From assembly GCF_013618625.1 (NCBI RefSeq), contig NZ_JABRWO010000004.1, positions 248,001 through 312,000 of the forward strand: 64,000 nt of DNA, read 5' to 3'. This document shows, piece after piece, positions 17,267-27,101 of the stretch (positions within the stretch are counted from its first letter, which is position 1; each line of letters starts with the position of its first letter). The notes below the pieces were generated by a model. That model was not told the DNA's origin. It made no database searches and saw nothing but the letters and a program-made list of their open reading frames with translations. The position numbers and the translations under genes are program-made. The stretch is from Bremerella alba. GTDB lineage: Bacteria > Planctomycetota > Planctomycetia > Pirellulales > Pirellulaceae.

Positions 17267-17797
17267 TTAGGCTGACTCGACGATGCCCGCCTCCTGAACG
17301 ACCTGGGCGAGCCAAGCTTGAATGCGTTCTTCGGTTAGCTCCCACTGATTGTCATCGTCCAGGCCCAGACCAACGAAGTGCGTATCGTCTAGCAGCCCGC
17401 GAGAATCATCGAACTCGTAGCCATCGGTCGGCCAGATGCCAATCAGTTCAGGCGAGCCTAACTTTTGAATGGTTTCCCACAACTCGCCCATCGCATCGAG
17501 ATAGTTATCGGGGTACCCGACGGCATCCCCCATTCCGAAGAAAGCGACCTTTTTACCGGTCAGATCGAGACCGGCTAACTTCGGCAAAAAACCGTCCCAG
17601 TCGGCTTGCAGCTCTCCCACATTCCACGTCGAGATACCCAACAGCAAGATATCGTACTTCAGTAGATCTTCCGGCTTGGCTTTGTAAACGTCGACAACAT
17701 CGGCAACGCAATCTCCGAGCAGCTCCTTCATGCGTTGGGCCGCGCCTTCGGTGTTTCCGGTAGTCGATCCGTAAAAAATGGCCATCGACATATCCAT
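17267..17797 (-). CDS. Flavodoxin
   Basis: 176 residues from the ATG at 17797, chosen because GAGG lies five bases upstream; an upstream frame start at 17854 would overlap the preceding gene region. The FMN phosphate loop GSTTGNTE follows beta-1 (MAIFYG). ISTWNVGELQADWDGFLP and the aromatic FMN-stacking region GMGDAVGYPDNYLDAMG fit long-chain flavodoxins, as does the length. It carries electrons in place of ferredoxin, often under iron limitation. It follows a TPR gene by 57 bases; no Fur box was recognised. Confidence 0.92.
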   Translation of the reverse strand: MDMSMAIFYGSTTGNTEGAAQRMKELLGDCVADVVDVYKAKPEDLLKYDILLLGISTWNVGELQADWDGFLPKLAGLDLTGKKVAFFGMGDAVGYPDNYLDAMGELWETIQKLGSPELIGIWPTDGYEFDDSRGLLDDTHFVGLGLDDDNQWELTEERIQAWLAQVVQEAGIVESA

Positions 17798-17854
17798 TGT
17801 TTCCTCACACTTCAAAAAGAATGTTTTCAATGATCGATACGAAGTTTCGCGCAA

Positions 17855-18718
17855 TTACAAAGAAATACCCAAGCGACGACAGCAAAGGCCTGCCCGGTGC
17901 TGGTCGCCTGCTTCGCGATAGAGTTGCGCAAGACGCTGCAAACAACACGTACACTTCAACGATTGAATCTCTTGTGTCGTGGCATCCGCGATGGCCAGAT
18001 AGGCCTTTTCGTTTTGATGCAGCCGCGACAGGACCGTCACCAGCGCGACCCGGTAAAAGAAGACCTGCGGTGCCATGGCGATCGCGGCTACTAAAATCGG
18101 TTGAATCAGCTCCGCCGGGTAGTCCGCTTTCGACATGTAGTACGCCACCCCATATCGGGCATTGTGGGAATCAAGATCAACGTGGCACGCCCTTTGGCAC
18201 ACGTCAGCGGCCAATGCATACTGCTGGACCATCCCCAGGCCCCGGGCCAGGCGTGAAAGGACTTCCGCGTCTTCGATCGGCAGTTGAGCCAACCGGCAAT
18301 AGATAGCCACCGCCATCTGGGGTTGCTGGACGTTGGCATAGCAATCCGCAAGAGCCAATTGCCCAGACACCGAAAGCCCCTGCAATGTTCGGGCATGCTC
18401 TAAGGCCACCTTGCCAGGCTCGAAGTCGCACAACGCATGACAGAGCACCCCTTTCAACTCCCAGGCGGAAGGATCGTCGGGGTGGTGTTCTAAATGAAGC
18501 TGCAGCACATCAACCGCTTCGACGTAGCTGCCGTGGTAGTAATAACACAATGCCCGGTGATAGGCGCTTTCAGCACAAGCCATTTCACTCTCGCACGATA
18601 GAAAGTAAGGAGAAACCATGTGATGATTTCGCATGCCGGCGACGACATACCCAACCATCACCACAGCCCAGAGACCGCGATGCGACGGATGAGCAAAACG
18701 CTCGACCCGCAACATCAC
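17855..18718 (-). CDS. TPR-repeat protein
   Basis: 287 residues. The first start is a GTG at 18718 with an ATG next to it; no strong ribosome-binding site separates them, and a start at the internal Met near 18619 (MVSPYFLSC) is possible. Tetratricopeptide-like helical pairs are visible (YHRALCYYYHGSYVEAVDVL then LEHHPDDPSAWELKGVLCHA). Later pairs are QLALADCYANVQQPQMAVAI and LSRLARGLGMVQQYALAADV. It is unusually rich in Cys, with a C-terminal CTCCLQRL and LCCRRLG. Probably a protein-interaction protein; no specific partner. Directly upstream of flavodoxin. Confidence 0.75.
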   Translation of the reverse strand: MMLRVERFAHPSHRGLWAVVMVGYVVAGMRNHHMVSPYFLSCESEMACAESAYHRALCYYYHGSYVEAVDVLQLHLEHHPDDPSAWELKGVLCHALCDFEPGKVALEHARTLQGLSVSGQLALADCYANVQQPQMAVAIYCRLAQLPIEDAEVLSRLARGLGMVQQYALAADVCQRACHVDLDSHNARYGVAYYMSKADYPAELIQPILVAAIAMAPQVFFYRVALVTVLSRLHQNEKAYLAIADATTQEIQSLKCTCCLQRLAQLYREAGDQHRAGLCCRRLGISL

Positions 18719-18919
18719 CCATGGCTAGCTAGCGGAAGAATCCGCCCGGGGGCTCGCTTTAGATACTGAGTCTCAGTTGCACTAATTCTATCGCTTGTTT
18801 CCGCGGCTGGCAACTGATTTCCTGAATTTGACACAAGTGGCTACAGACATTGCCTTTATAGTCACCCAGTCTCCTAAAAGACGAACGATCCAAAGGGCTT
18901 TTCAAGCTGCACTAGGGCT

Positions 18920-19912
18920 TCAGTATTCAAGTGATTCCTGCCCGGCAATGCTTCCGAGCGAACCCCAAACACCGTAGGGACTGGAATCAGAGGAACTTGC
19001 CGGCCGCGAAGACTGACTAAGATTGCCCGTATCGATGTCCTCGGCAATAAAGCGGACCGCGCCATCGGCCATTACAACCTGAGCGCCACCCGGATGATAA
19101 CTGCCCAGGCTATAGATTCCGTCGACCGCTTCGGTTCCGCTCAAGCCGCAACTGGGGCGATTGGGCGGCAAGATCGTATTGAACATCGCCGGTCCTGCCG
19201 CGCCGTCGGCCCAACTGTAGCCGCGTTTACGAGCGGCGATGTCGAGCGAGGCCGACTCCATTTTCGTGTCAAAGCAAAGCTGAGCGTTGGCCAACTCGGC
19301 TGATGTTTGAGCAATCACCTGAGAGTCGATGAGGATCTCGCCCAGCATCACGGTATTGGAAGTGCCATCCTTTACATCGTGCAGGTGCGTCCACTGGCCA
19401 GGCGAAAATGGCCCACGATGATGTTCCTGTTGATGGTAAATGTTGGTCGTGTCCCCAATGCAAAAGACATAGCTGGTTGCTCCCCACGGACGCGAATAAT
19501 CGGCCGGATCCGAGGGACAAACCAACTCATGCAATTGCGTCGCCCACGGCTCGTACGTTTCGACCCACGGGTCAGGCCCCATCGCGGGATAAGTCTGACC
19601 GTCGATCGTTAAGGGGGCCATGATCGTTTCGTACAGCTCGGCTTGCTCAATCATCGGTAACAGGGCAATCAAACCGCTCCGGCGATTGCCGCTGGAACAA
19701 CTGGGCAACGAGTTGAAGATATCGTGATAGTTATGCACGCCTAAGCCAATTTGCCTCAGTTGATTCTGGCACTGTATACGACGAACTCCCTCGCGAGAAC
19801 CTCGTGTCGCTGGCAACAGCAAGGCCAAAAGCAATCCGATAATGCCTATCACGACAAACAACTCAACAATCGTGAAACCGCGACGAGTGGGTTTCAAAGA
19901 CGTGCTTTTCAT
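18920..19912 (-). CDS. Divergent DUF1559 protein, third of a tandem trio
   Basis: 331 residues from the ATG at 19912, 16 bases after the stop of the previous trio member; AAAGG is upstream. The prepilin motif is RRGFTIVELFVVIGIIGLLL (Glu +5 kept), followed by an altered block (GSREGVRRIQCQNQLRQIGL). The C-terminal H-X9-DG is intact (HPGGAQVVMADG). Shared core: GATSYVFCIGDT, DGTSNTVMLGE and SWADGAAGPAMFNTILPPN. Clearly related to the two genes upstream, though the most diverged of the three. No lipoprotein neighbour here. Confidence 0.9.
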   Translation of the reverse strand: MKSTSLKPTRRGFTIVELFVVIGIIGLLLALLLPATRGSREGVRRIQCQNQLRQIGLGVHNYHDIFNSLPSCSSGNRRSGLIALLPMIEQAELYETIMAPLTIDGQTYPAMGPDPWVETYEPWATQLHELVCPSDPADYSRPWGATSYVFCIGDTTNIYHQQEHHRGPFSPGQWTHLHDVKDGTSNTVMLGEILIDSQVIAQTSAELANAQLCFDTKMESASLDIAARKRGYSWADGAAGPAMFNTILPPNRPSCGLSGTEAVDGIYSLGSYHPGGAQVVMADGAVRFIAEDIDTGNLSQSSRPASSSDSSPYGVWGSLGSIAGQESLEY

Positions 19913-19928
19913 GAGTCTGCCTTTCAGT

Positions 19929-20999
19929 TTAGTGATCGTTTGCCGTGAACTGTTTTTCACCGTCAATGGTGCCCATCGCTCCCCACAAGCCGAACGGACT
20001 GGCGATCGATTGCTGGTCGTAGGCCTGGGCCGTGGGTGGTGCGGCAGATACGTTGCCACAATCAATATCATCGGTGATGAAATGAACACTTCCGTCACAG
20101 AACGCGACGTTCACGCCGCCGGGATGATAACTACCGGCAGAGTAAATTCCGTCGACAGGACCTTTTCCACCGACCGCGCAGCTGGGGCCGTTGGGTGGCA
20201 GAATTGTATTAACCAAACCAGGCCCGGCCGCACCGTCGACCCAGTTGTAGCCACGGCCATACTTATGGAGTGAAACATCATTTCGATACGTTTGCTGGTT
20301 GACGCTCAGGGTCTGCAGGCCGATTGCCGGATCGCTTAAGATGCTGGCCGGAAGGTCGATCGCGTATTGTCCCTGGACGTCGCGCTGCTGAACGGTACCG
20401 ATCTCGGCAAGGGCGATTGTGTTGGACATGCCGTCCAAGATATCGTCGAAGGTCGCCTTCAAGCCGGGGGCGAACGCGCCACGTAATTTGGGCAGTTGAT
20501 GGATATCCGCCGCGACATCCCCAATACAAAATGCGTAGTTGGTCGACTGAAAATCCTGCGCACCGTCTTCCGCGGATGGACATTGCAGGTACTGCTGACG
20601 AGTTTGCCAAGGCGGATAGCTTCGATCCCAAGGAACCGGCCCACCCGGCGGAATGCCAGCTGCCGGATCTCCCCGCTGGATTACTTCGTACAGTGCTGAT
20701 TGTTCAATCATAGGCAGCAGTTCGACCATCCCGCTAAGACGCCCCTCGTTCCCTCCGACGCCGGTACCGCCCATGGCCGAAGGGAGATGTCCGTAGGTAT
20801 CGTGAAAGTTGTGCAGCGCTAAAACCATTTGTTTGAGGTGCCCCTGGCAGATGGCTCGCCTGGCTTGGCCGCGTCCCTGATGCAAGCTGGGCAGCAAGAG
20901 AAAGAGGCCAGCCGAAATGATAACGATCACCACCAGCAGTTCCTTCAGTGAGAAGCCGCTGCGAGTGGGGCGTTTTACGAAGTACCTGCTATAGATCAT
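19929..20999 (-). CDS. Divergent DUF1559 protein, second of a tandem trio
   Basis: 356 residues. The ATG at 20999 overlaps the stop of the upstream trio member (stop at 20989-20991), so the two are translationally coupled. The leader is RSGFSLKELLVVIVIISAGL: Glu +5 is present but Lys replaces Val at +4 and the usual AREAARR block is GRGQARR. Core: YAFCIGDVAADIHQLPK, YNWVDGAAGPGLVNTILPPN and HPGGVNVAFCDG (H-X9-DG). It is very similar to the gene upstream, indicating tandem duplication. Confidence 0.9.
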   Translation of the reverse strand: MIYSRYFVKRPTRSGFSLKELLVVIVIISAGLFLLLPSLHQGRGQARRAICQGHLKQMVLALHNFHDTYGHLPSAMGGTGVGGNEGRLSGMVELLPMIEQSALYEVIQRGDPAAGIPPGGPVPWDRSYPPWQTRQQYLQCPSAEDGAQDFQSTNYAFCIGDVAADIHQLPKLRGAFAPGLKATFDDILDGMSNTIALAEIGTVQQRDVQGQYAIDLPASILSDPAIGLQTLSVNQQTYRNDVSLHKYGRGYNWVDGAAGPGLVNTILPPNGPSCAVGGKGPVDGIYSAGSYHPGGVNVAFCDGSVHFITDDIDCGNVSAAPPTAQAYDQQSIASPFGLWGAMGTIDGEKQFTANDH

Positions 21000-22047
21000 C
21001 ACGGCCGACTGCCTCGCTTCCAGAGATCGTTCCCATCGCTCCCCACGCACCAAATGGGCTGGCATGACTCTGGTCGGCGAAGTCTTCGACTGTTGGAGGT
21101 GCCAAGGCCGAATCACCGGCGTCGACTTCCTCGGAAACGAACTGCACGCTGCCATCGACGAAAGCTACCAAGCAGCCACCAGGGTGCTGACTGCCGGCGG
21201 AATAAACCCCGTCCACCGCTTCCAGTCCACCAACCGCGCAGCTGGGGCTATTGGGCGGCAAGATCGTGTTGACCAGCCCCGGTCCGGCAGCTCCGTCAAC
21301 CCAGTTATAACCGCGGCCTCGATCGTGCAGGCCAACTTTCCTTTGGTAGTACTTCCGTCCGCTGTCGACCGTTCGCCAGCAGATGCCGGGGTCGGTGAGT
21401 ATTGTTTTCGGGAGATTCACTGCGTACTGCCCTTGAACCTGAAGCCTATACTCCGTGCCCATTTCAGCCATGGCGATCGTATTCGAGGTGCCGTCCGTGA
21501 TGTCATCAAAACGGGTAAACAATCCAGGTGCAAATGCTCCCCGAGGCTTGGGCAGTTGATGAATGTCGCTCGTCACATCCCCAATACAAAACGCGTAGTT
21601 GGTCGGCTGATAGTCCTTACCTTCGCTGTAGGCGGCAGGGCAATTATAGGAGTCCATTTCAAACTGCCACGGCGGGAACGTCTTGTCCCAAGGCGCCGGT
21701 CCGCCGGGAGGTGCTCCGTACGAGCCTGAAATGATCTGGTCATAGACAGAGCTACTTTCCATGAACGGAACCAGTGCAATCAATGCATTGAGCCGGTTTT
21801 CGTTTCCACCAGCACCGGTTCCACCCATCGCCATGGGAAATTGATTAAAAGTATCGTGATAGTTATGTAAGGCAAGAAGGATTTGCTTCATGTTATTCGT
21901 GCATTGCATCCGCCGTGCTGCTTCCCGGACACCTCCCCGGCGACCGAATGGAAGCACACAAAAGAAGAGGATCGCCGCGATGATGAACGTCACGGCGAAC
22001 AGTTCCTTTAGTGTGAAGCCGTTTCGCGTTTCGTCGTTGGTTGTCAT
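20989..22047 (-). CDS. Divergent DUF1559 protein, first of a tandem trio
   Basis: 352 residues. The ATG at 22047 has an excellent AGGAGG seven bases upstream, lying over the stop of the DUF2306 gene; the long frame to 22470 is a read-through artefact. Prepilin-like leader RNGFTLKELFAVTFIIAAIL keeps Glu +5 but the hydrophobic helix is altered (FFCVLPFGRRGG in place of the usual ALLLPAVQQ). [20 protein letters not shown] is retained. Core: YAFCIGDVTSDIHQLPKPR and HPGGCLVAFVDG. It is co-transcribed with the membrane protein before it and the two copies after it. Confidence 0.9.
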   Translation of the reverse strand: MTTNDETRNGFTLKELFAVTFIIAAILFFCVLPFGRRGGVREAARRMQCTNNMKQILLALHNYHDTFNQFPMAMGGTGAGGNENRLNALIALVPFMESSSVYDQIISGSYGAPPGGPAPWDKTFPPWQFEMDSYNCPAAYSEGKDYQPTNYAFCIGDVTSDIHQLPKPRGAFAPGLFTRFDDITDGTSNTIAMAEMGTEYRLQVQGQYAVNLPKTILTDPGICWRTVDSGRKYYQRKVGLHDRGRGYNWVDGAAGPGLVNTILPPNSPSCAVGGLEAVDGVYSAGSQHPGGCLVAFVDGSVQFVSEEVDAGDSALAPPTVEDFADQSHASPFGAWGAMGTISGSEAVGRDDL

Positions 22048-22049
22048 AA

Positions 22050-22745
22050 CTAGGCCTCCTGCAGTTGCATGTCGGGGGTTGTTTTCTTCGTCGCTGATTT
22101 CCGCTTTTTCCGCCAGCGGACGGCTTCGTAAGTAGCCATCGGCACGATCCAGCTCAGCCAGGCATTGACTTGATAGGCCATGAAGCTTTCGGACTCGGTG
22201 ACGATCAAAGTGCCAGCAACAATCCGAAAGAGCAGGGGAGCGACCAGCAGCAAAAAGCAGTGCGTAGCCCAACGCTGGTGAACAGGGAAGTTTCGCTGCA
22301 TCGCGTACCTCGCCGCCATCACTACGGTCGCGGCAGTGGCAATCGCCTGCAGGCCAAAACCAACTCCGGCGATCGGCCCGGTGAAAGCCCAGAACGCCAT
22401 GACCAAGCCACTCGGAGCAACCAGGCCCAAAACCAGAAACAACTGAGCCTTGCCCAGACGACGGTGCCACGTGCCGTGCGATTTGCGTTTGCCGCTAAGC
22501 ATTAAATAGGCGGCCAGCAGCAGGGCAATCGGCGACGCGATGATATGTACAAAGAACGCCGGTGAATAGATTCCGCGAAACGACTCTTCGCGTCCCAGCA
22601 GGAAGACGGCATCAAAGTTGAGCGGAAAGTAGTTGACGTACTCTGCCACGATCGAGAAAAGCACCTTGCCCAGTAGCAGCACGAGGGCACCTGCGGCAAG
22701 TGCTTTTAGGGTTCGAGCACGCGATGACGAGCCATGCGCCTTCAC
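22050..22745 (-). CDS. DUF2306-like multi-pass membrane protein
   Basis: 231 residues, GTG start with AGGA close upstream. About six membrane segments. The segment SGKRKSHGTWHRRLGKAQLF followed by two hydrophobic helices matches the DUF2306 pattern (short basic loop with HRRLG after helix 3). Histidines in the loops (H in FFVHIIASP, HQRWATHCF) could bind haem or metal, but this is speculative. It is the first gene of an operon with three DUF1559 genes; the ribosome-binding site of the next gene lies in its last codons. Confidence 0.72.
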   Translation of the reverse strand: MKAHGSSSRARTLKALAAGALVLLLGKVLFSIVAEYVNYFPLNFDAVFLLGREESFRGIYSPAFFVHIIASPIALLLAAYLMLSGKRKSHGTWHRRLGKAQLFLVLGLVAPSGLVMAFWAFTGPIAGVGFGLQAIATAATVVMAARYAMQRNFPVHQRWATHCFLLLVAPLLFRIVAGTLIVTESESFMAYQVNAWLSWIVPMATYEAVRWRKKRKSATKKTTPDMQLQEA

Positions 22746-22884
22746 GATCCTGCGGCGAGGGCCGCCTCCGACAAGGTTATCCGAATAGATTCAAGACGAG
22801 TGGGGCCACGCAAGTGGTAGGCCTGGCCCACTCTGGAGGATAACCGAAGTTGCCGTGCGAGTCGATCAAATTGCCAACGACCGT

Positions 22885-24048
22885 TTACTTGGCCGGTGCC
22901 ATCATTTGAATTAAATCTTTAGCGATGACGTTCGCGGCCATCTCACCCCCTGGGGTGTCTTGCAGGTTGGTCAGCACAATCATCGTGAGTCCCGTTTTCG
23001 GATCGTGGCCCATGAAGGATTGATAACCTGGCAGTGAGCCGTCGTGTCCGATCATCGGTCCCATCTGCGCGATGCCGAGGCCATAGCCGGCGCTTTGCGG
23101 GTCGTCAGGATTTGCCGGACGGATGCTTGCCAATCGCTTGGCTTGCATCGATTCATCCAACAGTCCGCCACCGATGAGCACCTCGACATAGTCGGCCAAG
23201 TCGTCGGCTGTGGAGATCGCCGCGCCGGCCGCCCAGGCCCACGAAGGATTCGCCAGGGTCATGTCGCTGGGTAGCAGCTTACCGGCCACGGCTTGCTTCT
23301 GCTCTTGCTCGGTCAATTCAGAGTTCACGTTCGTGCCGAACATATAGCCATGGGCGAACGGAGGGGGAAGCTGGTTGTCATCCTTGGCTGGCATCGATGT
23401 CCGCGTCAGCTTCAACGGGGTGAAGATCCGCTGTTGGAATACTTCTTCCAACGGCATCTCGGTCATCCGCTCGATCAACACGCCGAGCATGACGTAATTG
23501 GTGTTGGAGTAGAAGTACTTCGAGCCTGGCTTGAACATGGCTTTTTGCTCGATGCCAAGCTGAATCAACTGCTGCGGCGAGTACGTCTTATCGGGTTGCT
23601 CGTCCAGGGTTTGATTGAACGATTTTATCTCGCTGTAGTTCGCAATGCCGCTACGCATATCAAGCAGGTCGGCGATCGTGACTTCATCCCCTTGGGGGAC
23701 ATTGTCGAAGAACTTCGAGACCTTATCTTCGAGCTTCAGCTTGCCTTCTTGGACGAGTTGAAGAATGACAGTCGCGGTCATCGTCTTGGTATTCGACCCA
23801 GCACGAAACGCCATGTCGGTCTGCATCGGCTGCTTGGTCTTCAAGTCGGCCACACCAAACGCCTGTAGCCACTGGTGGTCGCCGTTACGCAGCAGGACAA
23901 CGACACCAGGGATGGCGTTATCGCGACGAATCTGCTCGACCTTTTCGACCAACGCATCCTGATTGGCTGGCCATTTCGCGTAGCAAGTCGACACAAACGA
24001 TGCGCTAAAGAGCGCAAGTAAACAAACCACCGAAGCTAAATTTCGCAC
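22885..24048 (-). CDS. Secreted serine hydrolase of the class C beta-lactamase/PBP family
   Basis: 387 residues, GTG start. A signal peptide ends near CYAKWP. All three catalytic motifs are visible: S-x-x-K as SNTK (AGSNTKTMTATVIL), Y-x-N as YSN (FYSNTNYVMLGVLIERM), and H-x-G as HDG (MIGHDGSLPGYQSFMG). This fits D,D-peptidase/esterase-type members more than true beta-lactamases, whose third motif is K-T/S-G. It is likely periplasmic or surface-bound. Upstream (24078-24118) is an inverted repeat. It stands alone. Confidence 0.92.
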   Translation of the reverse strand: MRNLASVVCLLALFSASFVSTCYAKWPANQDALVEKVEQIRRDNAIPGVVVLLRNGDHQWLQAFGVADLKTKQPMQTDMAFRAGSNTKTMTATVILQLVQEGKLKLEDKVSKFFDNVPQGDEVTIADLLDMRSGIANYSEIKSFNQTLDEQPDKTYSPQQLIQLGIEQKAMFKPGSKYFYSNTNYVMLGVLIERMTEMPLEEVFQQRIFTPLKLTRTSMPAKDDNQLPPPFAHGYMFGTNVNSELTEQEQKQAVAGKLLPSDMTLANPSWAWAAGAAISTADDLADYVEVLIGGGLLDESMQAKRLASIRPANPDDPQSAGYGLGIAQMGPMIGHDGSLPGYQSFMGHDPKTGLTMIVLTNLQDTPGGEMAANVIAKDLIQMMAPAK

Positions 24049-24077
24049 TATACCAATCCCCGATAACAGACAAACCG

Positions 24078-24118
24078 TAACACATCGTGCCTTATGAACT
24101 ATAGCTTACGATGCGTTA
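24078..24118. promoter_or_regulatory. Inverted repeat upstream of the serine hydrolase
   Basis: TAACACATCGT (24078-24088) pairs with ACGATGCGTTA (24108-24118) with one mismatch; spacer 19 bases. It starts 30 bases before the GTG start, so it could be an operator, or a hairpin ending the SulP transcript that also passes here. Confidence 0.35.
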
Positions 24119-24170
24119 TGATTTGATGTGCCGAAAGCAGGGAGTTTTTCGACTGGTTTTCTGCGGTTTT

Positions 24171-25655
24171 TTAGTGTCCGGCCAGCTGCTTGGCGGCGTC
24201 TGGCTTGTCGTGAATGGCGAAGCGGTCCACCAGGTGGGCGCTGGCTTCGTTGAGCCCGATTAGCTCGACGTGGATTTCCTTTTGGCGGTACTTCACGATC
24301 ACTTTGTCGAGCGCCCCGATGGCGGTGATATCCCAGAAGTGGGCACCACTGACGTCGATATGGACTCGGTCGAGCTTCTCTTGATAGTCAAACGAATTGA
24401 TGAAGCGGTCTGCCGAGGCAAAGAAAACCTGACCGGTGACGGCGTAGGTCTTGCCGGTGTTGCACTCGTGCATCTCCCCTTCGACCACCATAATCTGACC
24501 AACTTTGTGGGCGAAGAAGAAGCCGGACATCAGCACGCCAACCAGCACCCCTTGGGCCAGGTCGTGCGTTGCGACCACAACAACCACCGTGCTGACCATC
24601 ACTGCGCTCGAGCTCTTGGGATGCAGAATAAGGTTCTTCAGCGATTCCCATTTAAACGTGCCGATCGAAACCATGATCATCACCGAGACCAGCGCGGCCA
24701 TCGGAATCATCGAAACGTATTCGCCCAGGAACACGATCAAGATCAAGAGGAAGACACCGGCACATAGCGTCGAGAGACGACCTCGACCGCCTGACTTCAC
24801 GTTGATGACCGATTGCCCGATCATCGCACAGCCGGCCATCCCTCCGAGGAAGCCCGAGAGGATATTGGCACAACCTTGACCGACGCATTCCTGGTTCTTA
24901 TCGCTGTGCGTATCGGTCATTTCATCGACGATCGACGCCGTCATCAGCGATTCAAGTAAGCCCACCACGGCCAGCGTGACCGAAACCGGGAAGATGATTT
25001 GCAGCGTTTCCAGCGTCCACGGAATCTCTGGCAACAGGAAGAAAGGAAGACTGTCTGGCAGCTGCCCCATGTCGCCAACCGTGCGAATCTGGAAGCCGAA
25101 CATGACCGAGACGACCGTCAGAACGCAGATGGCAATCAGCGGCGAAGGAACGGTCTTGGTCACGTAAGGAAGCAAGTAGATGATCGCCAGTCCACCCAAG
25201 ACCATCGGGTAAACCAACCACGGCACGCCGATCAGTTCTGGAAGCTGAGCCATGAAGATCAGGATAGCCAACGCATTCACAAACCCGGTAATCACCGACT
25301 TGGAAACGAACCGCATCAAGACGCCCAACTTAAAGTAGCCAGCGGCCATCTGCAGGATGCCCGTCAAAATGGTTGCGGCGAGCAGATACTGCAGGCCGTG
25401 CTCTTTTACCAGCGTGACCATGACCAGGGCCATCGCCCCGGTCGCTGCCGAGATCATGCCGGGCCGACCGCCGACAAACGCACTGACGGCGGCAATACAA
25501 AACGAAGCGTAAAGGCCGACCTTGGGGTCGACCCCGGCGATGATCGAAAAAGCGATCGCTTCGGGAATAAGGGCCAACGCCACGACCAAACCGGCGAGCA
25601 GGTCCTTGGGTATGTTGCCAAACCATTGTTGACGGAGGGTATCTGGCTTATGCAT
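24171..25655 (-). CDS. SulP-family inorganic anion transporter
   Basis: 494 residues from the ATG at 25655, with GGAAGAG upstream; a longer frame reaches 25814 but adds residues unlike the family. The N-terminal core has about 12-14 membrane segments. Family motifs: [39 protein letters not shown], and the conserved central GLLESLMTA plus [22 protein letters not shown]-terminal STAS domain is visible ([20 protein letters not shown]). The transported ion could be sulfate, bicarbonate or another anion; the sequence does not decide. Confidence 0.92.
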   Translation of the reverse strand: MHKPDTLRQQWFGNIPKDLLAGLVVALALIPEAIAFSIIAGVDPKVGLYASFCIAAVSAFVGGRPGMISAATGAMALVMVTLVKEHGLQYLLAATILTGILQMAAGYFKLGVLMRFVSKSVITGFVNALAILIFMAQLPELIGVPWLVYPMVLGGLAIIYLLPYVTKTVPSPLIAICVLTVVSVMFGFQIRTVGDMGQLPDSLPFFLLPEIPWTLETLQIIFPVSVTLAVVGLLESLMTASIVDEMTDTHSDKNQECVGQGCANILSGFLGGMAGCAMIGQSVINVKSGGRGRLSTLCAGVFLLILIVFLGEYVSMIPMAALVSVMIMVSIGTFKWESLKNLILHPKSSSAVMVSTVVVVVATHDLAQGVLVGVLMSGFFFAHKVGQIMVVEGEMHECNTGKTYAVTGQVFFASADRFINSFDYQEKLDRVHIDVSGAHFWDITAIGALDKVIVKYRQKEIHVELIGLNEASAHLVDRFAIHDKPDAAKQLAGH

Positions 25656-26076
25656 CTCGTTCTCTTCCAGGTAGAAATCTTGGGTAGGGGGACCGAGGGA
25701 AGACGCTTCCGTCAGATCCGTAGAAATAAGGGCTAAGAACTCGGTGTCATTCAGCGGCGGAGAGATGGTTCGCAGGCTCGATGGCGGGAATAATCCACGT
25801 TCGGGCCGTGCCATGGTGGGCGAACTTCACGCTGAGAGAGAATTGACTACACCGGTTAACCTGCCTTTATTGAGCAAAATAATCACTTGTATGGCACTAA
25901 GTTTACCACAAGCAGTTTTTCAACGATAGTTCAAATCTTGTGAAGTTTCGCAGACCAGGGCCACGGCAGAGGCAATGGCGAGCTTCCTGCCGCAAAGGCC
26001 TCTTTAAAATGGAGCATGGCCACGCTAGACTTTAATCCCTCTTTTGTTTTTCTTTCTCTCTTACTGTGGCCCCATC

Positions 26077-27069
26077 ATGAAGAATGTGAATCGCGGTTTC
26101 ACGCTTGTGGAGCTTCTGGTCGTCATTGCGATCATTGGCGTGCTGATTGCTCTTCTTCTACCTGCCGTTCAGCAAGCCCGTGAGGCGGCTCGGCGGATGA
26201 CGTGCAGCAATCATTTGAAGCAGATTGGTTTGGCGATGCACAATTATCACGACACGTTTCAGTCGCTACCTCCTGGTGGACTGTGGGCGCACGATATGCC
26301 GTGGGCGACGTCAGCGCCTGCCTCCCCGAATCCTGCCCGCGGAGGTGCGTTTACCTGCCTGCTGCCGTTTATCGAACAGGCTACGCTTCACAACCAAATT
26401 GACTTCGCAAGCAGCGCCAGTGTTCACGATCAGTGGGCTGATGGACCTGCGAATACGGTTCGCGTGCGTGAGGTCATCATCGATGCTTACCAGTGCCCCA
26501 GCGATACCCACGGAGGGCTCATCCCCGGTACGACGAATGCTGCCCATAACTACTCTGCGAATTACGGCCCGTCCGGTGTGAGTAGTGCCGGGAATCCAAA
26601 TTGTTCGTGCGCTCAAGGTGCAGCGTTCAACGGCTTCAAGGTCGACAACCAGCATAACCAAGACAACCCTGCCGGCCCGTTCACCCGTGGCGGCAACCGA
26701 TATTGTGGCAAGTTCAGCGAAACGACTGACGGACTATCGAACACTATTTACTTCGGCGAAGTTCGTTCCGATTGCTCGACTCATGCTCGCAACGGTTGGG
26801 CGAACTCTAACAACGGCAGCGGGCTCGTGTCGACGTTGATTCCGATCAATACCGATACTTGTTACGACTCGGCGGATGCCCCCGGCGGTGATACGTGCTA
26901 CGCGAAGTGCAACTGGAATCTAGAGTTCGGGTTTCGCTCGATGCATCCCGGCGGCGCTCAGTTTGTCCATGGTGATGGCTCGGTCGCTTTTCGCGCCGAA
27001 ACGATCGACCACGACGCCTACCAACGACTCGGCCAACGCGACGACGGCCAGCCGGTCAACTTGAACTAA
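26077..27069 (+). CDS. DUF1559 protein with prepilin-type N-terminus
   Basis: 330 residues from the ATG at 26077; the frame opens at 26044 but the shorter start gives the standard leader [14 protein letters not shown]. The standard helix and [20 protein letters not shown] block follow. The family H-X9-DG is exact (HPGGAQFVHGDG). The region is rich in paired Cys (NPNCSCAQG, then CYDSADAPGGDTCYAKC), suggesting disulfides outside the cytoplasm. A lipoprotein gene follows by 32 bases, so they are probably one operon. Confidence 0.92.
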   Translation: MKNVNRGFTLVELLVVIAIIGVLIALLLPAVQQAREAARRMTCSNHLKQIGLAMHNYHDTFQSLPPGGLWAHDMPWATSAPASPNPARGGAFTCLLPFIEQATLHNQIDFASSASVHDQWADGPANTVRVREVIIDAYQCPSDTHGGLIPGTTNAAHNYSANYGPSGVSSAGNPNCSCAQGAAFNGFKVDNQHNQDNPAGPFTRGGNRYCGKFSETTDGLSNTIYFGEVRSDCSTHARNGWANSNNGSGLVSTLIPINTDTCYDSADAPGGDTCYAKCNWNLEFGFRSMHPGGAQFVHGDGSVAFRAETIDHDAYQRLGQRDDGQPVNLN

Positions 27070-27101
27070 CCCCACGTCTCTTTCCTGCCGGTAAATAAGT
27101 C

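Noticed and set aside
20989-22470. Longer N-terminus for the first trio DUF1559 gene
   Set aside because: The extra 141 residues translate the DUF2306 gene in another frame; AGGAGG fixes the start at 22047.
23293-23868. 191-codon plus frame opposite the serine hydrolase
   Set aside because: His/Arg/Leu-rich antisense shadow; the minus frame has all three catalytic motifs.
22885-24048. True beta-lactamase resistance gene
   Set aside because: S-x-x-K and Y-S-N fit, but the third motif is HDG rather than K-T/S-G, so a D,D-peptidase/esterase-like hydrolase is more likely.
24999-25736. 245-codon plus frame opposite the SulP gene
   Set aside because: Gln/His/Arg-rich composition typical of antisense of a membrane protein; no start signal.
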